Shown: positions 1 to 4,570, numbered from the stretch's first letter. The stretch: 5,020 nt of DNA from a bacterium (GCA_021813595.1 JAKAKF010000104.1:1-5020); one strand, 5' to 3'. Notes: generated from the letters alone by a model not told the origin. Numbers and translations are program-made.

Positions 1-5
1 TATTT

Positions 6-1163
6 ATGTTTAAATCTATCTTTAAAACGAGCGCTCTAAAAAACCGGCCGCTAAAAAACAATGCCCGCAAGTTTTCCGTATTAATTGCGCTATTGTTTAT
101 CTTTGCCGTTATACCGTTTGCCTTGTCCGGCTTCAGAAACGGAGGAAGCAGTTATAACAGCAGTTCAAGCAGTTCAAACGGCAGTCCAAGCAGTGGTCCT
201 ACTTACGCCACCGGGCCTTCTCCTTCCGCCATAGCAATCGACGCTTCGGGTAACGTATGGGTGGCAAATGAGGGCAACGGCACCGCAGGAAGAACGGCCC
301 CAGGAGACTCTAATGTTACTGAACTGAGTCCGTCCGGCGCGACTATCGGCACTTATACTGCAGGATCTTATCCTGACGCCATAGCAATCGACGCTTCGGG
401 TAACGTATGGGTAGCAAATTGGGGCGGCAACAACGTTACGGAACTAAGTTCGTCCGGCGCTACTATAGGCACTTATGCTGTCGGATTTAAGCCTCGCGGC
501 ATAGCAATCGACGCTTCGGGTAACGTATGGGTGGCAAATGTGGGCAACGGCACTGCAGGAATGGCTCCCGAAGACTCTAATGTTACGGAACTAAGTTCTT
601 CCGGCGCTACTATCGGCACTTATGCTGCCGGGAATAGTCCTCACGCCATAGCAATCGACGCTTCGGGTAACGTATGGGTGGCAAATGAGGGCAGCAGCAA
701 CGTTACGGAACTGAGTTCTTCCGGAGCTTTAAAAGGCACTTATGCTTATGTTGCAGGATCTGGTCCTCTCGCCGTAGCAATCGACGCTTCGGGTAACGTA
801 TGGGTGGCAAATTGGGGCAGCAGCATCGCAGGCACCGCCGCAGGCGACAGCAACGTTACGGAACTGAGTCCGTCCGGCGCGATTATCGGCACTTATGTTG
901 CAGGGTCTGTTCCTCGCGGCATAGCAATCGACGCTTCGGGTAACGTATGGGTGACAAATTACGGCAGTAATAACGTTACGGAACTGAGTTCTTCCGGAGC
1001 TTTAAAAGGCACTTATGCTGCCGGGGATAGTCCTTACTCCATAGCAATCGACGCTTCGGGTAACGTATGGGTGGCAAATTACAGCAGCGCCAATGTTACG
1101 AAACTTGTATCCGTAGCAAAGGGTCCGCAATATTTCCCTTATTCCGGTCCGCAGTATCCGTAA
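6..1163 (+). CDS. Exported or membrane-anchored NHL/Vgb-like seven-bladed beta-propeller protein
   Basis: The 385-residue product starts with a basic N-terminus (residues 1-22, many Lys/Arg) and a hydrophobic segment at about 23-43, ending in ALS-G, which could be a signal peptidase I site or an uncleaved anchor. No lipobox cysteine is present. A Ser/Gly/Asn-rich linker (about 46-68) follows, then seven repeats of the form AIAIDASGNVWVAN...NVTELSxSGA..GTY..G, starting near residues 77, 127, 167, 216, 258, 307 and 347. Seven 40-50-residue units fit one closed propeller of the NHL / virginiamycin B lyase-like type. The family is known for ligand binding and occasional lyase activity, but no catalytic site can be assigned, so surface binding is only inferred. 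The tail repeats a GPQY motif. The start lies five bases from the window edge, so its ribosome binding site is not visible and an upstream start cannot be excluded. An intrinsic terminator follows. Confidence 0.9.
   Translation: MFKSIFKTSALKNRPLKNNARKFSVLIALLFIFAVIPFALSGFRNGGSSYNSSSSSSNGSPSSGPTYATGPSPSAIAIDASGNVWVANEGNGTAGRTAPGDSNVTELSPSGATIGTYTAGSYPDAIAIDASGNVWVANWGGNNVTELSSSGATIGTYAVGFKPRGIAIDASGNVWVANVGNGTAGMAPEDSNVTELSSSGATIGTYAAGNSPHAIAIDASGNVWVANEGSSNVTELSSSGALKGTYAYVAGSGPLAVAIDASGNVWVANWGSSIAGTAAGDSNVTELSPSGAIIGTYVAGSVPRGIAIDASGNVWVTNYGSNNVTELSSSGALKGTYAAGDSPYSIAIDASGNVWVANYSSANVTKLVSVAKGPQYFPYSGPQYP
234..1113 (+). repeat. Seven intragenic tandem repeats with a near-identical DNA core
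   Basis: A 36-nt core beginning GCAATCGACGCTTCGGGTAA occurs at 234, 384, 504, 651, 777, 924 and 1044. It is almost invariant at the nucleotide level; for example copy 2 has GTAGCAAAT and copy 6 GTGACAAAT where the others have GTGGCAAAT. Spacings are 150, 120, 147, 126, 147 and 120 nt, so long and short blades alternate. The long blades (1, 3 and 5) carry an extra loop containing a GTAG- or IAGT-like motif and a D-S-N triplet. This suggests duplication of a two-blade unit of about 270 nt, or gene conversion between copies. Confidence 0.92.
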
Positions 1164-1211
1164 ATTAGTATAAGGCTGATAAAGAAATAAAATAACGGAT
1201 TTGAACGTTCG

Positions 1212-1241
1212 TGGCGGGTAAAACACCCGCCATGTTTTTTT
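1212..1241 (+). terminator. Rho-independent terminator of the propeller gene
   Basis: TGGCGGGT (1212-1219) and ACCCGCCA (1225-1232) form a perfect 8-bp GC-rich stem with a 5-nt loop, followed by TG and seven T (1235-1241). It lies 49 nt after the stop codon. A second small hairpin, TTCCG-TTAG-CGGAA (1243-1256), follows immediately and is flanked by the T-run on the left and an A-run on the right. Confidence 0.92.
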
Positions 1242-1317
1242 GTTCCGTTAGCGGAAAAAAAATAAAAAAAGGATAAAGGATTTTCGCTTGAAGATTTATT
1301 ATAAAAAATAACCGATA

Positions 1318-1533
1318 ATGATAATAGCGATATTATGTTCATACCAAGCACTTTCTTTAGAAATTTTAAAAAAAATGGTAGATAGGTATGAACATACTTA
1401 CCGGTATAAAAAAGTAACTAATGATAAAGGTGAGATTATGTTCGTCCTTACGACTATGAGGGTGGCTTTCGCCGTCCATTATGACGAGCCGCAGGATAAA
1501 CAAAAAAGCAATACCGCCGAAGCGGGGCATTGA
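1318..1533 (+). CDS. Doubtful small hypothetical protein (71 residues, or 31 from an internal start)
   Basis: The frame is open from an ATG just after an in-frame TAA and gives a 71-residue product with no recognised domain. There is no Shine-Dalgarno before the first ATG, and a 12-bp inverted repeat lies inside the first 27 codons. A better-supported start is the internal ATG at 1438 (residue 41), preceded by AAAGGTGAG at a suitable distance. It would give a 31-residue peptide beginning MFVLTTMRVAFAVHYDEP and ending in a hydrophilic KQKSN-type tail. The TGA stop overlaps the left arm of a GC-rich hairpin. It may be a small peptide gene, a gene fragment or not coding. It is separated from the upstream propeller gene by a terminator, so it would need its own promoter; none is convincing. 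Confidence 0.35.
   Translation: MIIAILCSYQALSLEILKKMVDRYEHTYRYKKVTNDKGEIMFVLTTMRVAFAVHYDEPQDKQKSNTAEAGH
1334..1396. repeat. Perfect 12-bp inverted repeat with a 39-nt spacer
   Basis: TATGTTCATACC (1334-1345) and GGTATGAACATA (1385-1396) are exact reverse complements. Two smaller palindromes sit next to it: ATAATA-GCGA-TATTAT (1321-1336) and GTATG-AA-CATAC within the right arm. The arms could be a paired protein-binding site or the stem of an RNA leader upstream of the internal start at 1438. The function is unknown. Confidence 0.75.
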
Positions 1534-1550
1534 TACCGCTTGCCGGTATC
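1514..1550. repeat. Two adjacent GC-rich hairpins
   Basis: CCGC-CGAA-GCGG (1514-1525) is followed by GATACCG-CTTGC-CGGTATC (1532-1550), a perfect 7-bp stem with a 5-nt loop. No T-run follows, so this is not a standard terminator. The GC-rich stretch continues to about 1580, unlike the AT-rich surroundings. From there to 1647 I see nothing identifiable. Confidence 0.6.
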
Positions 1551-1647
1551 GAGACCGCAGAGCGAAGGGCGGGGCAAGAAAGACGAATGGGTTTTATACC
1601 TAATCGATATTTAGCAGGGCTTAAAACGCATTTTAGAAAGGGTTTTT

Positions 1648-1932
1648 TTATTTTAAAGGTTGAAAGTGGCTTAACAGGTCTTGCTTAAGGATATTTTTAT
1701 ATTGTCGTATTGTATTTTCTGAATGGGTTGACCTGTGCAGTTGATTAATATAAGCCGAATAAATCGCTTCGTCAATATCTTTTAGCCGCAGGATTTTTTT
1801 AAATTCGGCATACCGTAGAAATTCCAGAACGATATTAGTCCGGCGGGTTTGCCATTCTTTAGAACGTTTCCGGTTTCGTTTCTTAAATTCTTTAGTTTGA
1901 TAGTATTCGTTTATTAATTGTCCTATTAATGT
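1648..1932 (-). pseudogene. Recombinase N-terminal (core-binding-like) fragment with no standard start codon
   Basis: Reading leftward, 94 codons are open between an in-frame TAA (1933-1935) and TAA (1648-1650). The translation looks like real protein: a basic stretch at residues 17-31 (including KKRNRKRSKEWQTRR), then alternating helices with LEFLRYAEFKKIL, LKDIDEAI and ENTIRQYKNILKQDLL. This pattern resembles the SAM-like N-terminal domain of phage-type tyrosine recombinases, but no catalytic domain follows. There is no ATG, GTG or TTG in the frame. The only SD-like site (AGGA) sits 6 nt before an ATA codon. It overlaps the last codons of the upstream recombinase in the -1 frame, but no slippery heptamer is visible there. 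It is most likely a decayed N-terminal fragment. A small protein with a rare start codon is the alternative. Confidence 0.55.
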
Positions 1933-2858
1933 TTACCCCGATATATGTCCGTCGTCCGCAGTTCGCCGTGTCCATTTTCTTGACTGCATATTTTATCGAT
2001 TTCTTTTTCATTTTTAATTTTGAAGGCGGGCAGAATATTATCTGCTTTGTCATTCGTGTTATAATGCCTGTTTCCGTGGCAAAAATTATTTCCATTATTT
2101 GCGGCTCTGGTTCCGCCGGCTTTTTCCATATCCCTATAGAATTTATCCTGAGCCTGCGCCCAAGTTTTATCGTTTTCAATCATAGACTTTTGCCCTGTTT
2201 TTTCCATATAGTTTAAAGTTTTAATCAGCGTGTTTCTTTGCTTATCAGTCCAGATTTTCATTTCGCGCATCCTTGAATTTTTGGTGCCGTCGTTATTTAT
2301 TGCGTTGAGTCTTAAAATGCCGGTTTGCAGAGCTTCTTTAATCGTGTCTATTTTAATCCAGTGCGATTCCCGAACCCGTAAACCTAAGTTTCGTTGAAGT
2401 TCCTGCTTTATTTGGTTCGCTTCGCTTAATTTTTCGTAAACTCTATTAAAAAGCTCCGTAGGCGTAGATTTTCCGCCATACTTAATAACATTTTTAATGC
2501 CCAAATCTTTGAAAGCGGAGACTTCGGGTAAATTTTTATCGGTTCTTAAGTTTATATAATTTGTGATAGCGTTCATGGCGGCGGCGTAGCCTTGAACGCT
2601 GTGGGCTTTAAGTGGTTTGGTGGATTTATTCTCATATCTATCTTTTAGATAATTTTCGTAATTTTTAATAACATCTGTATTAATACGGTTTAAACTCGAA
2701 ATGTGTTCAGTCGCGTGAATTGCATTAAGAACCGTGACTATTTTTTCCGCCGTTGCAGTTCCGCGCTCTGTGTTTGCAATAATATCGCGAGCAATATAGC
2801 CGGCGTTAATAGAGCTGTTAAAGCGTGAATGTTCAAATACTCTTTCTTTTTCTTTCAT
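1926..2858 (-). CDS. Tyrosine recombinase / integrase, apparently full length
   Basis: The 310-residue product matches the architecture of phage-type tyrosine recombinases, which cut and rejoin DNA through a 3'-phosphotyrosine. The N-terminal part (about 30-115) is helical and fits the core-binding domain. The catalytic domain shows Arg161 in LGLRVRE (box I), a likely beta-hairpin Lys193 in DGTKNSRMREMKI, His261 and Arg264 in HGNRH (box II), His297 in NGHGEL, and the nucleophile Tyr306 in TTDIYRG four residues from the C-terminus. The spacing and the GHG...DIYxGK ending recall the Integrase_1-type group rather than XerC/D; that sub-family call is from memory. The start is supported by AGGAG (2864-2868), five bases before the ATG. 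A promoter and operator-like palindromes lie upstream. The gene is probably the active or recently active recombinase of a mobile element. A 95-codon frame overlapping its 3' end is a shadow. Confidence 0.88.
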   Translation of the reverse strand: MKEKERVFEHSRFNSSINAGYIARDIIANTERGTATAEKIVTVLNAIHATEHISSLNRINTDVIKNYENYLKDRYENKSTKPLKAHSVQGYAAAMNAITNYINLRTDKNLPEVSAFKDLGIKNVIKYGGKSTPTELFNRVYEKLSEANQIKQELQRNLGLRVRESHWIKIDTIKEALQTGILRLNAINNDGTKNSRMREMKIWTDKQRNTLIKTLNYMEKTGQKSMIENDKTWAQAQDKFYRDMEKAGGTRAANNGNNFCHGNRHYNTNDKADNILPAFKIKNEKEIDKICSQENGHGELRTTDIYRGKH

Positions 2859-2872
2859 AAATTCTCCTTTTT

Positions 2873-2910
2873 CCCCTCCGTAGGCAGGGGGGTGTGTCTA
2901 TTTTTAGACA
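2873..2910 (-). promoter_or_regulatory. Leader hairpins of the recombinase mRNA
   Basis: TGTCTA-TTTT-TAGACA (2895-2910) is a perfect 6-bp hairpin close to the predicted transcription start. CCCCT (2873-2877) and AGGGG (2886-2890) form a second stem, placing a GGAGG-like sequence in a paired region just upstream of the proximal SD. Either could affect translation of the recombinase or bind a regulator. No T-run suggests attenuation. Confidence 0.45.
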
Positions 2911-2912
2911 AG

Positions 2913-2942
2913 ACTATATCCTTTAATTATTGCAAAACTCAA
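2913..2942 (-). promoter_or_regulatory. Predicted sigma70 promoter of the recombinase gene
   Basis: On the minus strand TTGAGT (2937-2942) is followed after 18 nt by TATAGT (2913-2918), giving an expected start near 2906 and a leader of about 48 nt. The -35 hexamer overlaps the centre of the 12-bp palindrome at 2926-2954, which suggests repression or autoregulation by a factor bound there. Confidence 0.55.
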
Positions 2943-2954
2943 TTTTGCAATAAT
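2926..2954. repeat. Perfect 12-bp palindrome (operator or recombinase site candidate)
   Basis: ATTATTGCAAAA (2926-2937) and TTTTGCAATAAT (2943-2954) are exact reverse complements around the 5-nt spacer CTCAA. A weaker palindrome follows, CGCAA...TTGCG (2956-2973). Paired arms of 11-13 bp around a short spacer are typical of tyrosine-recombinase core sites and also of repressor operators. Its position over the -35 region favours an operator. Confidence 0.75.
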
Positions 2955-3000
2955 ACGCAATTTAAAAGTTGCGCCTGCCTTATAGCCTATTTTAGTGCAG

Positions 3001-3022
3001 CCGGATACGCTGAGCGTTCCGG
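3001..3022. repeat. Strong GC-rich hairpin
   Basis: CCGGA(T)ACGC (3001-3010), loop TGA and GCGTTCCGG (3014-3022) pair over 9 bp with one bulged T. Neither side has a T-run, so it is not an obvious terminator. A weaker hairpin, TTGGCT...AGCCAA (3065-3070 with 3078-3083), follows about 45 nt later. Confidence 0.6.
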
Positions 3023-3183
3023 GTAAAACAAAAATTGTAAATGCATGAAAGAGATTTATTTTGATTGGCTCTCTATAAGCCAAAATTTTATCCTAATATT
3101 ATTTGTCAGCGCCCATTTTCGAATCTTTAAAAACATCTTACGGCTAATAAGACGTCGGGGCGACTTACATTAGATAATTTTAT

Positions 3184-3461
3184 GGGTTAGGATTCCCTAT
3201 ATGGTTTTAATTCTCTGATTTCCCGTGAATACGGGCGTTTTGATATTTGACAACGGATTTGACGAAAATTTATCAGGCGCAGCCTGAAGTTCCCGCCGCT
3301 TCTCTTTTTTTTCTTATTTTTCTGCGAAAAATTTCGTAAAAAAAAGAAAATCGGCGACGGGCATTTCGTCAAATTCCGAAGTTTTGGTTTGGTGGTTTTT
3401 GCTTACTTCGGGTAGGCTTACTTTACGCTCGTCCTGCGGACTCGCTTCGTAATCCTAACCC
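3184..3461. repeat. MITE-like segment bounded by 11-bp inverted repeats
   Basis: GGGTTAGGATT (3184-3194) and AATCCTAACCC (3451-3461) are perfect reverse complements 256 bp apart. Each arm has a TA dinucleotide outside it, with one extra T on the left, which only weakly suggests a TA target duplication. The interior contains the nested palindrome at 3254-3378 and no credible ORF. Size, terminal repeats and lack of coding fit a miniature inverted-repeat element. No autonomous partner is visible. Confidence 0.4.
3254..3378. repeat. Nested 125-nt imperfect palindrome
   Basis: CGGATTTGACGAAA (3254-3267) pairs with TTTCGTCAAATTCCG (3364-3378). Further in, CGCCG (3294-3298) pairs with CGGCG (3352-3356), a pyrimidine run pairs with an A-rich run, and CGAAA-AA-TTTCG lies at the centre. 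A side hairpin, TCAGGC-GCA-GCCTGA (3273-3287), branches from the left arm. This layered pairing is unlikely to arise by chance. Confidence 0.7.
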
Positions 3462-3475
3462 TACGGCGCAAAAAC
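3395..3475. repeat. Overlapping stem-loop, alternative to the MITE-like pairing
   Basis: GTTTTTGC (3395-3402) pairs with GCAAAAAC (3468-3475); inside, GGGTAGG can pair imperfectly with CCTAACCC, and GTCC-TGC-GGAC (3431-3441) forms the tip. It shares the AATCCTAACCC arm with the 3184-3461 repeat, so the two foldings exclude each other. Confidence 0.5.
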
Positions 3476-3492
3476 TGATTTTGGATAAGTGG

Positions 3493-3647
3493 GCAAGATT
3501 TTTTAACTTAGATTTATCAACAGTCAATTTCTTAACGATAATTCAACAGCAAGAAGCCGCTATTGAATTATCTAAAATTGCCTGCTTCGGATTTATCAAC
3601 AACGATAAAACTGTTATTGATAAATATTGATAAATCGAAAATCTTGC
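3493..3647. repeat. 155-nt imperfect palindrome with four ATTTATCAA boxes
   Basis: GCAAGATTTT (3493-3502) pairs with AAAATCTTGC (3638-3647), and GATTTATCAA (3511-3520) pairs with TTGATAAATC (3627-3636). The centre holds GATAATTCAA (3537-3546) with TTGAATTATC (3563-3572), extended inward by AGC/GCT. ATTTATCAA occurs twice on the plus strand (3512, 3591) and twice inverted (3617, 3627). Both plus-strand copies continue as TTATCAACA, one base from the DnaA-box consensus TTATCCACA. An origin or iteron-like role is possible but unproven. Confidence 0.6.
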
Positions 3648-3659
3648 GACGGCTACGGC

Positions 3660-3695
3660 GGATTTTTTGATTTTCTTAAAGAAGCAGAAAAATCC
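3660..3695. repeat. Hairpin with 8-bp outer stem
   Basis: GGATTTTT (3660-3667) and AAAAATCC (3688-3695) are perfect reverse complements, with an inner TTCTT/AAAGAA pairing. It follows the large palindrome closely. AT-rich sequence with T-tracts comes after it, so it could act as a weak plus-strand terminator. Confidence 0.45.
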
Positions 3696-3758
3696 TAATT
3701 TTTAATAATTTAATAAAATTTGATTTTGTTACGTGGGCGGAAGGCGCAGGCAAAAGAT

Positions 3759-3799
3759 AGACAGGGCTTTTTACCTATTTTATTATAAAATAGCTGTCT
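3759..3799 (-). terminator. Two-part hairpin, possible minus-strand terminator
   Basis: AGACAG (3759-3764) pairs with CTGTCT (3794-3799), enclosing a perfect TATTTTA-TTA-TAAAATA stem (3776-3792). Read on the minus strand, the stem is followed by ATCTTTT. It could end a transcript from the minus-strand promoter at 4088-4116, about 330 nt upstream. The T-run is short, so the call is tentative. Confidence 0.35.
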
Positions 3800-3853
3800 C
3801 TTGGTGTAGTGGTGATTAGAATTTTGCAGGGGTGTCCGTAGAAGAATAGAAAG

Positions 3854-3890
3854 TATATTTATAAATTTTAAAATCTAATTTATAAATATA
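3854..3890. repeat. Perfect 14-bp AT-only inverted repeat
   Basis: TATATTTATAAATT (3854-3867) and AATTTATAAATATA (3877-3890) are exact reverse complements around the 9-nt loop TTAAAATCT. It is the longest uninterrupted perfect stem in the window, although AT-rich composition makes it somewhat more likely by chance. Confidence 0.75.
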
Positions 3891-4056
3891 TGAGAGACGA
3901 AATTAAGCCCATACTCCAACTTGCCTTCGTTGCTCTTGCGTAACCTGAAGTTAAGGATTGTCCGGCATAAAGCTAATTATCCGTTAAGATAACATTTTCA
4001 TAACTCAGAATGAAAATGGCATCGCCAGAAGTCGTTCGTTTTGGCAGAGCCGACAT
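3880..4056 (-). other. Coding-looking stretch interrupted by one in-frame TAG
   Basis: From an ATG at 4054-4056 the minus strand reads 27 codons (start MSALPKRTTSGDAIFILSYE) to a TAG at 3973-3975, then 30 more open codons (start LYAGQSLTSGYARATKASWS) to a TAA at 3880-3882. The composition is protein-like, but no SD precedes the ATG and I recognise no family. The stretch lies just downstream of the minus-strand promoter. It may be a decayed gene, a small peptide gene or part of a structured RNA. The perfect 9-bp repeat CATTTTCAT/ATGAAAATG (3993-4018) lies within it. Confidence 0.25.
3993..4018. repeat. Perfect 9-bp hairpin
   Basis: CATTTTCAT (3993-4001) and ATGAAAATG (4010-4018) are exact reverse complements with an 8-nt loop. 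Together with the imperfect TCGTTC/GAACGA and GGC-AGA-GCC pairing around 4032-4064, it gives the leftward transcript from 4088 a consistent stem-loop character. Confidence 0.6.
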
Positions 4057-4087
4057 AACAGAACGAGATAAGTCATAATATAATTTT

Positions 4088-4116
4088 AGGATACCTGTAT
4101 TTTAAAGTTTTGTCAA
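4088..4116 (-). promoter_or_regulatory. Near-consensus sigma70 promoter directed into the gene-free region
   Basis: On the minus strand, a perfect -35 TTGACA (plus 4111-4116) is followed after exactly 17 nt by TATCCT (4088-4093). The start would be near 4081. No gene with a credible start follows, so the product may be a non-coding RNA or a very small peptide. Confidence 0.5.
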
Positions 4117-4143
4117 GTGTTTTTTTAAAATATTTTTAAATAT

Positions 4144-4168
4144 TTTTTCTTGGCCGCCAAAAGAAAAA
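4144..4168. terminator. T/A-flanked hairpin between divergent promoter-like sites
   Basis: TTTTTC-TTGG, loop CCG, CCAA-aa-GAAAAA forms a 10-bp stem with a 2-nt bulge. It sits between the leftward promoter (4088-4116) and the rightward -10 at 4194. It could insulate the two units, but the low GC content of the stem makes a terminator call weak. Confidence 0.3.
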
Positions 4169-4193
4169 TCTTTATTATTTTAAATATCGGTTG

Positions 4194-4199
4194 TATAAT
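4194..4199 (+). promoter_or_regulatory. Consensus -10 (TATAAT) for the 81-residue membrane protein
   Basis: TATAAT lies 33 nt before the ATG at 4233. The matching -35 position, 17 nt upstream (TTTATT, 4171-4176), is weak. The resulting leader would be about 25 nt and includes the GGGGG ribosome binding site (4224-4228). Confidence 0.5.
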
Positions 4200-4232
4200 T
4201 TAATAAAAGGATTAAATTAATTAGGGGGCATT

Positions 4233-4478
4233 ATGATAGGCTATATAAATTTAGGCATACTTTTAATTACGCTTGGGTTCGTAATTGGGGTCTATGTTCA
4301 TACCGATAAGAAAATGACCGGGTTATCCGAAAGAACGGATAAGAAAATCGATAAATTATCAGATAAAATTGACGAAAACAATAAGGCTTTAACAGATAGA
4401 ATGGACAGATTATACGATATACTCGTCCATATGGGATTTAGAGAAATAGAACATAGAGATAAAGCCGCAAACGAATAA
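4233..4478 (+). CDS. Small membrane-anchored coiled-coil protein
   Basis: The 81-residue protein begins with a short N-terminus and one transmembrane segment (about residues 4-22, NLGILLITLGFVIGVYV). A charged heptad-like region (about 24-66) follows, with repeated D-K-K-[IM] and LS[ED] motifs typical of a parallel coiled coil. The tail ends in VHMGFREIEHRDKAANE. It probably sits in the inner membrane with an oligomeric soluble rod; which side it faces is not clear. The start is well supported by AGGGGG (4223-4228) and an upstream TATAAT. I do not recognise the family; similar small anchor-plus-coil proteins are common as uncharacterised genes in bacteria and in mobile elements. It stands alone, with no clear operon partner and no obvious downstream terminator. 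The minus-strand frame covering it is a shadow. Confidence 0.8.
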   Translation: MIGYINLGILLITLGFVIGVYVHTDKKMTGLSERTDKKIDKLSDKIDENNKALTDRMDRLYDILVHMGFREIEHRDKAANE

Positions 4479-4570
4479 GAATAAAATAAGAAAATACAAA
4501 AACGCATACAGGTAATTTTTTAGAGCATAAATTAATTAATAAAATAAATAAGTTATATTGCCCGATATTT

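Larger units (their letters stand above)
2859..4232. other. Gene-free, palindrome-rich region of about 1.4 kb
   Basis: I find no convincing protein gene between the recombinase and the 81-residue membrane protein. Short frames here lie over inverted repeats and have low-complexity translations. What the stretch does hold is a succession of distinct inverted repeats, the recombinase promoter at the left end and two further promoter-like sites at the right end. The density of stems suggests a structured DNA or RNA function, or a nest of small non-autonomous elements. Confidence 0.7.

Noticed and set aside
1551..1600. Possible plasmid oriT because of the GC-rich hairpins and GGGCGGGGC stretch
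   Set aside because: No recognised nic-site consensus is visible and no relaxase gene lies in the window.
1674..1736. ACAGGTC/GACCTGT inverted repeat
   Set aside because: It is only 7 bp with a 49-nt loop inside a coding-looking stretch, expected by chance at this length.
1926..1935. Programmed -1 frameshift fusing the recombinase to the downstream fragment
   Set aside because: The overlap has no slippery heptamer, and the fusion would put a core-binding-like domain after the catalytic tyrosine, opposite to the known domain order.
1892..2216. Two overlapping 95-codon frames, one on each strand
   Set aside because: Both lie over the catalytic C-terminal part of the recombinase gene (or run just past its end) and have no ribosome binding site or recognisable content; they are shadows.
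3187..3372. Minus-strand 61-codon frame
   Set aside because: It lies over the nested palindrome; its Lys- and Phe-rich translation comes from the A/T runs of the stem.
3184..3461. Integron attC-like site because of GTTAGGA/CCTAACC motifs in a palindrome
   Set aside because: The motifs do not match the GTTRRRY/RYYYAAC core exactly, no cassette genes alternate with sites, and the nearby recombinase shows no IntI-specific features.
3799..3830. tRNA-like GGTGTAGTGGT motif
   Set aside because: No anticodon arm, T-arm or acceptor pairing surrounds it; it is only a chance resemblance to a D-arm.
2859..4232. CRISPR array
   Set aside because: The repeats are inverted, of differing sequence and irregularly spaced; there are no regularly spaced direct repeats.
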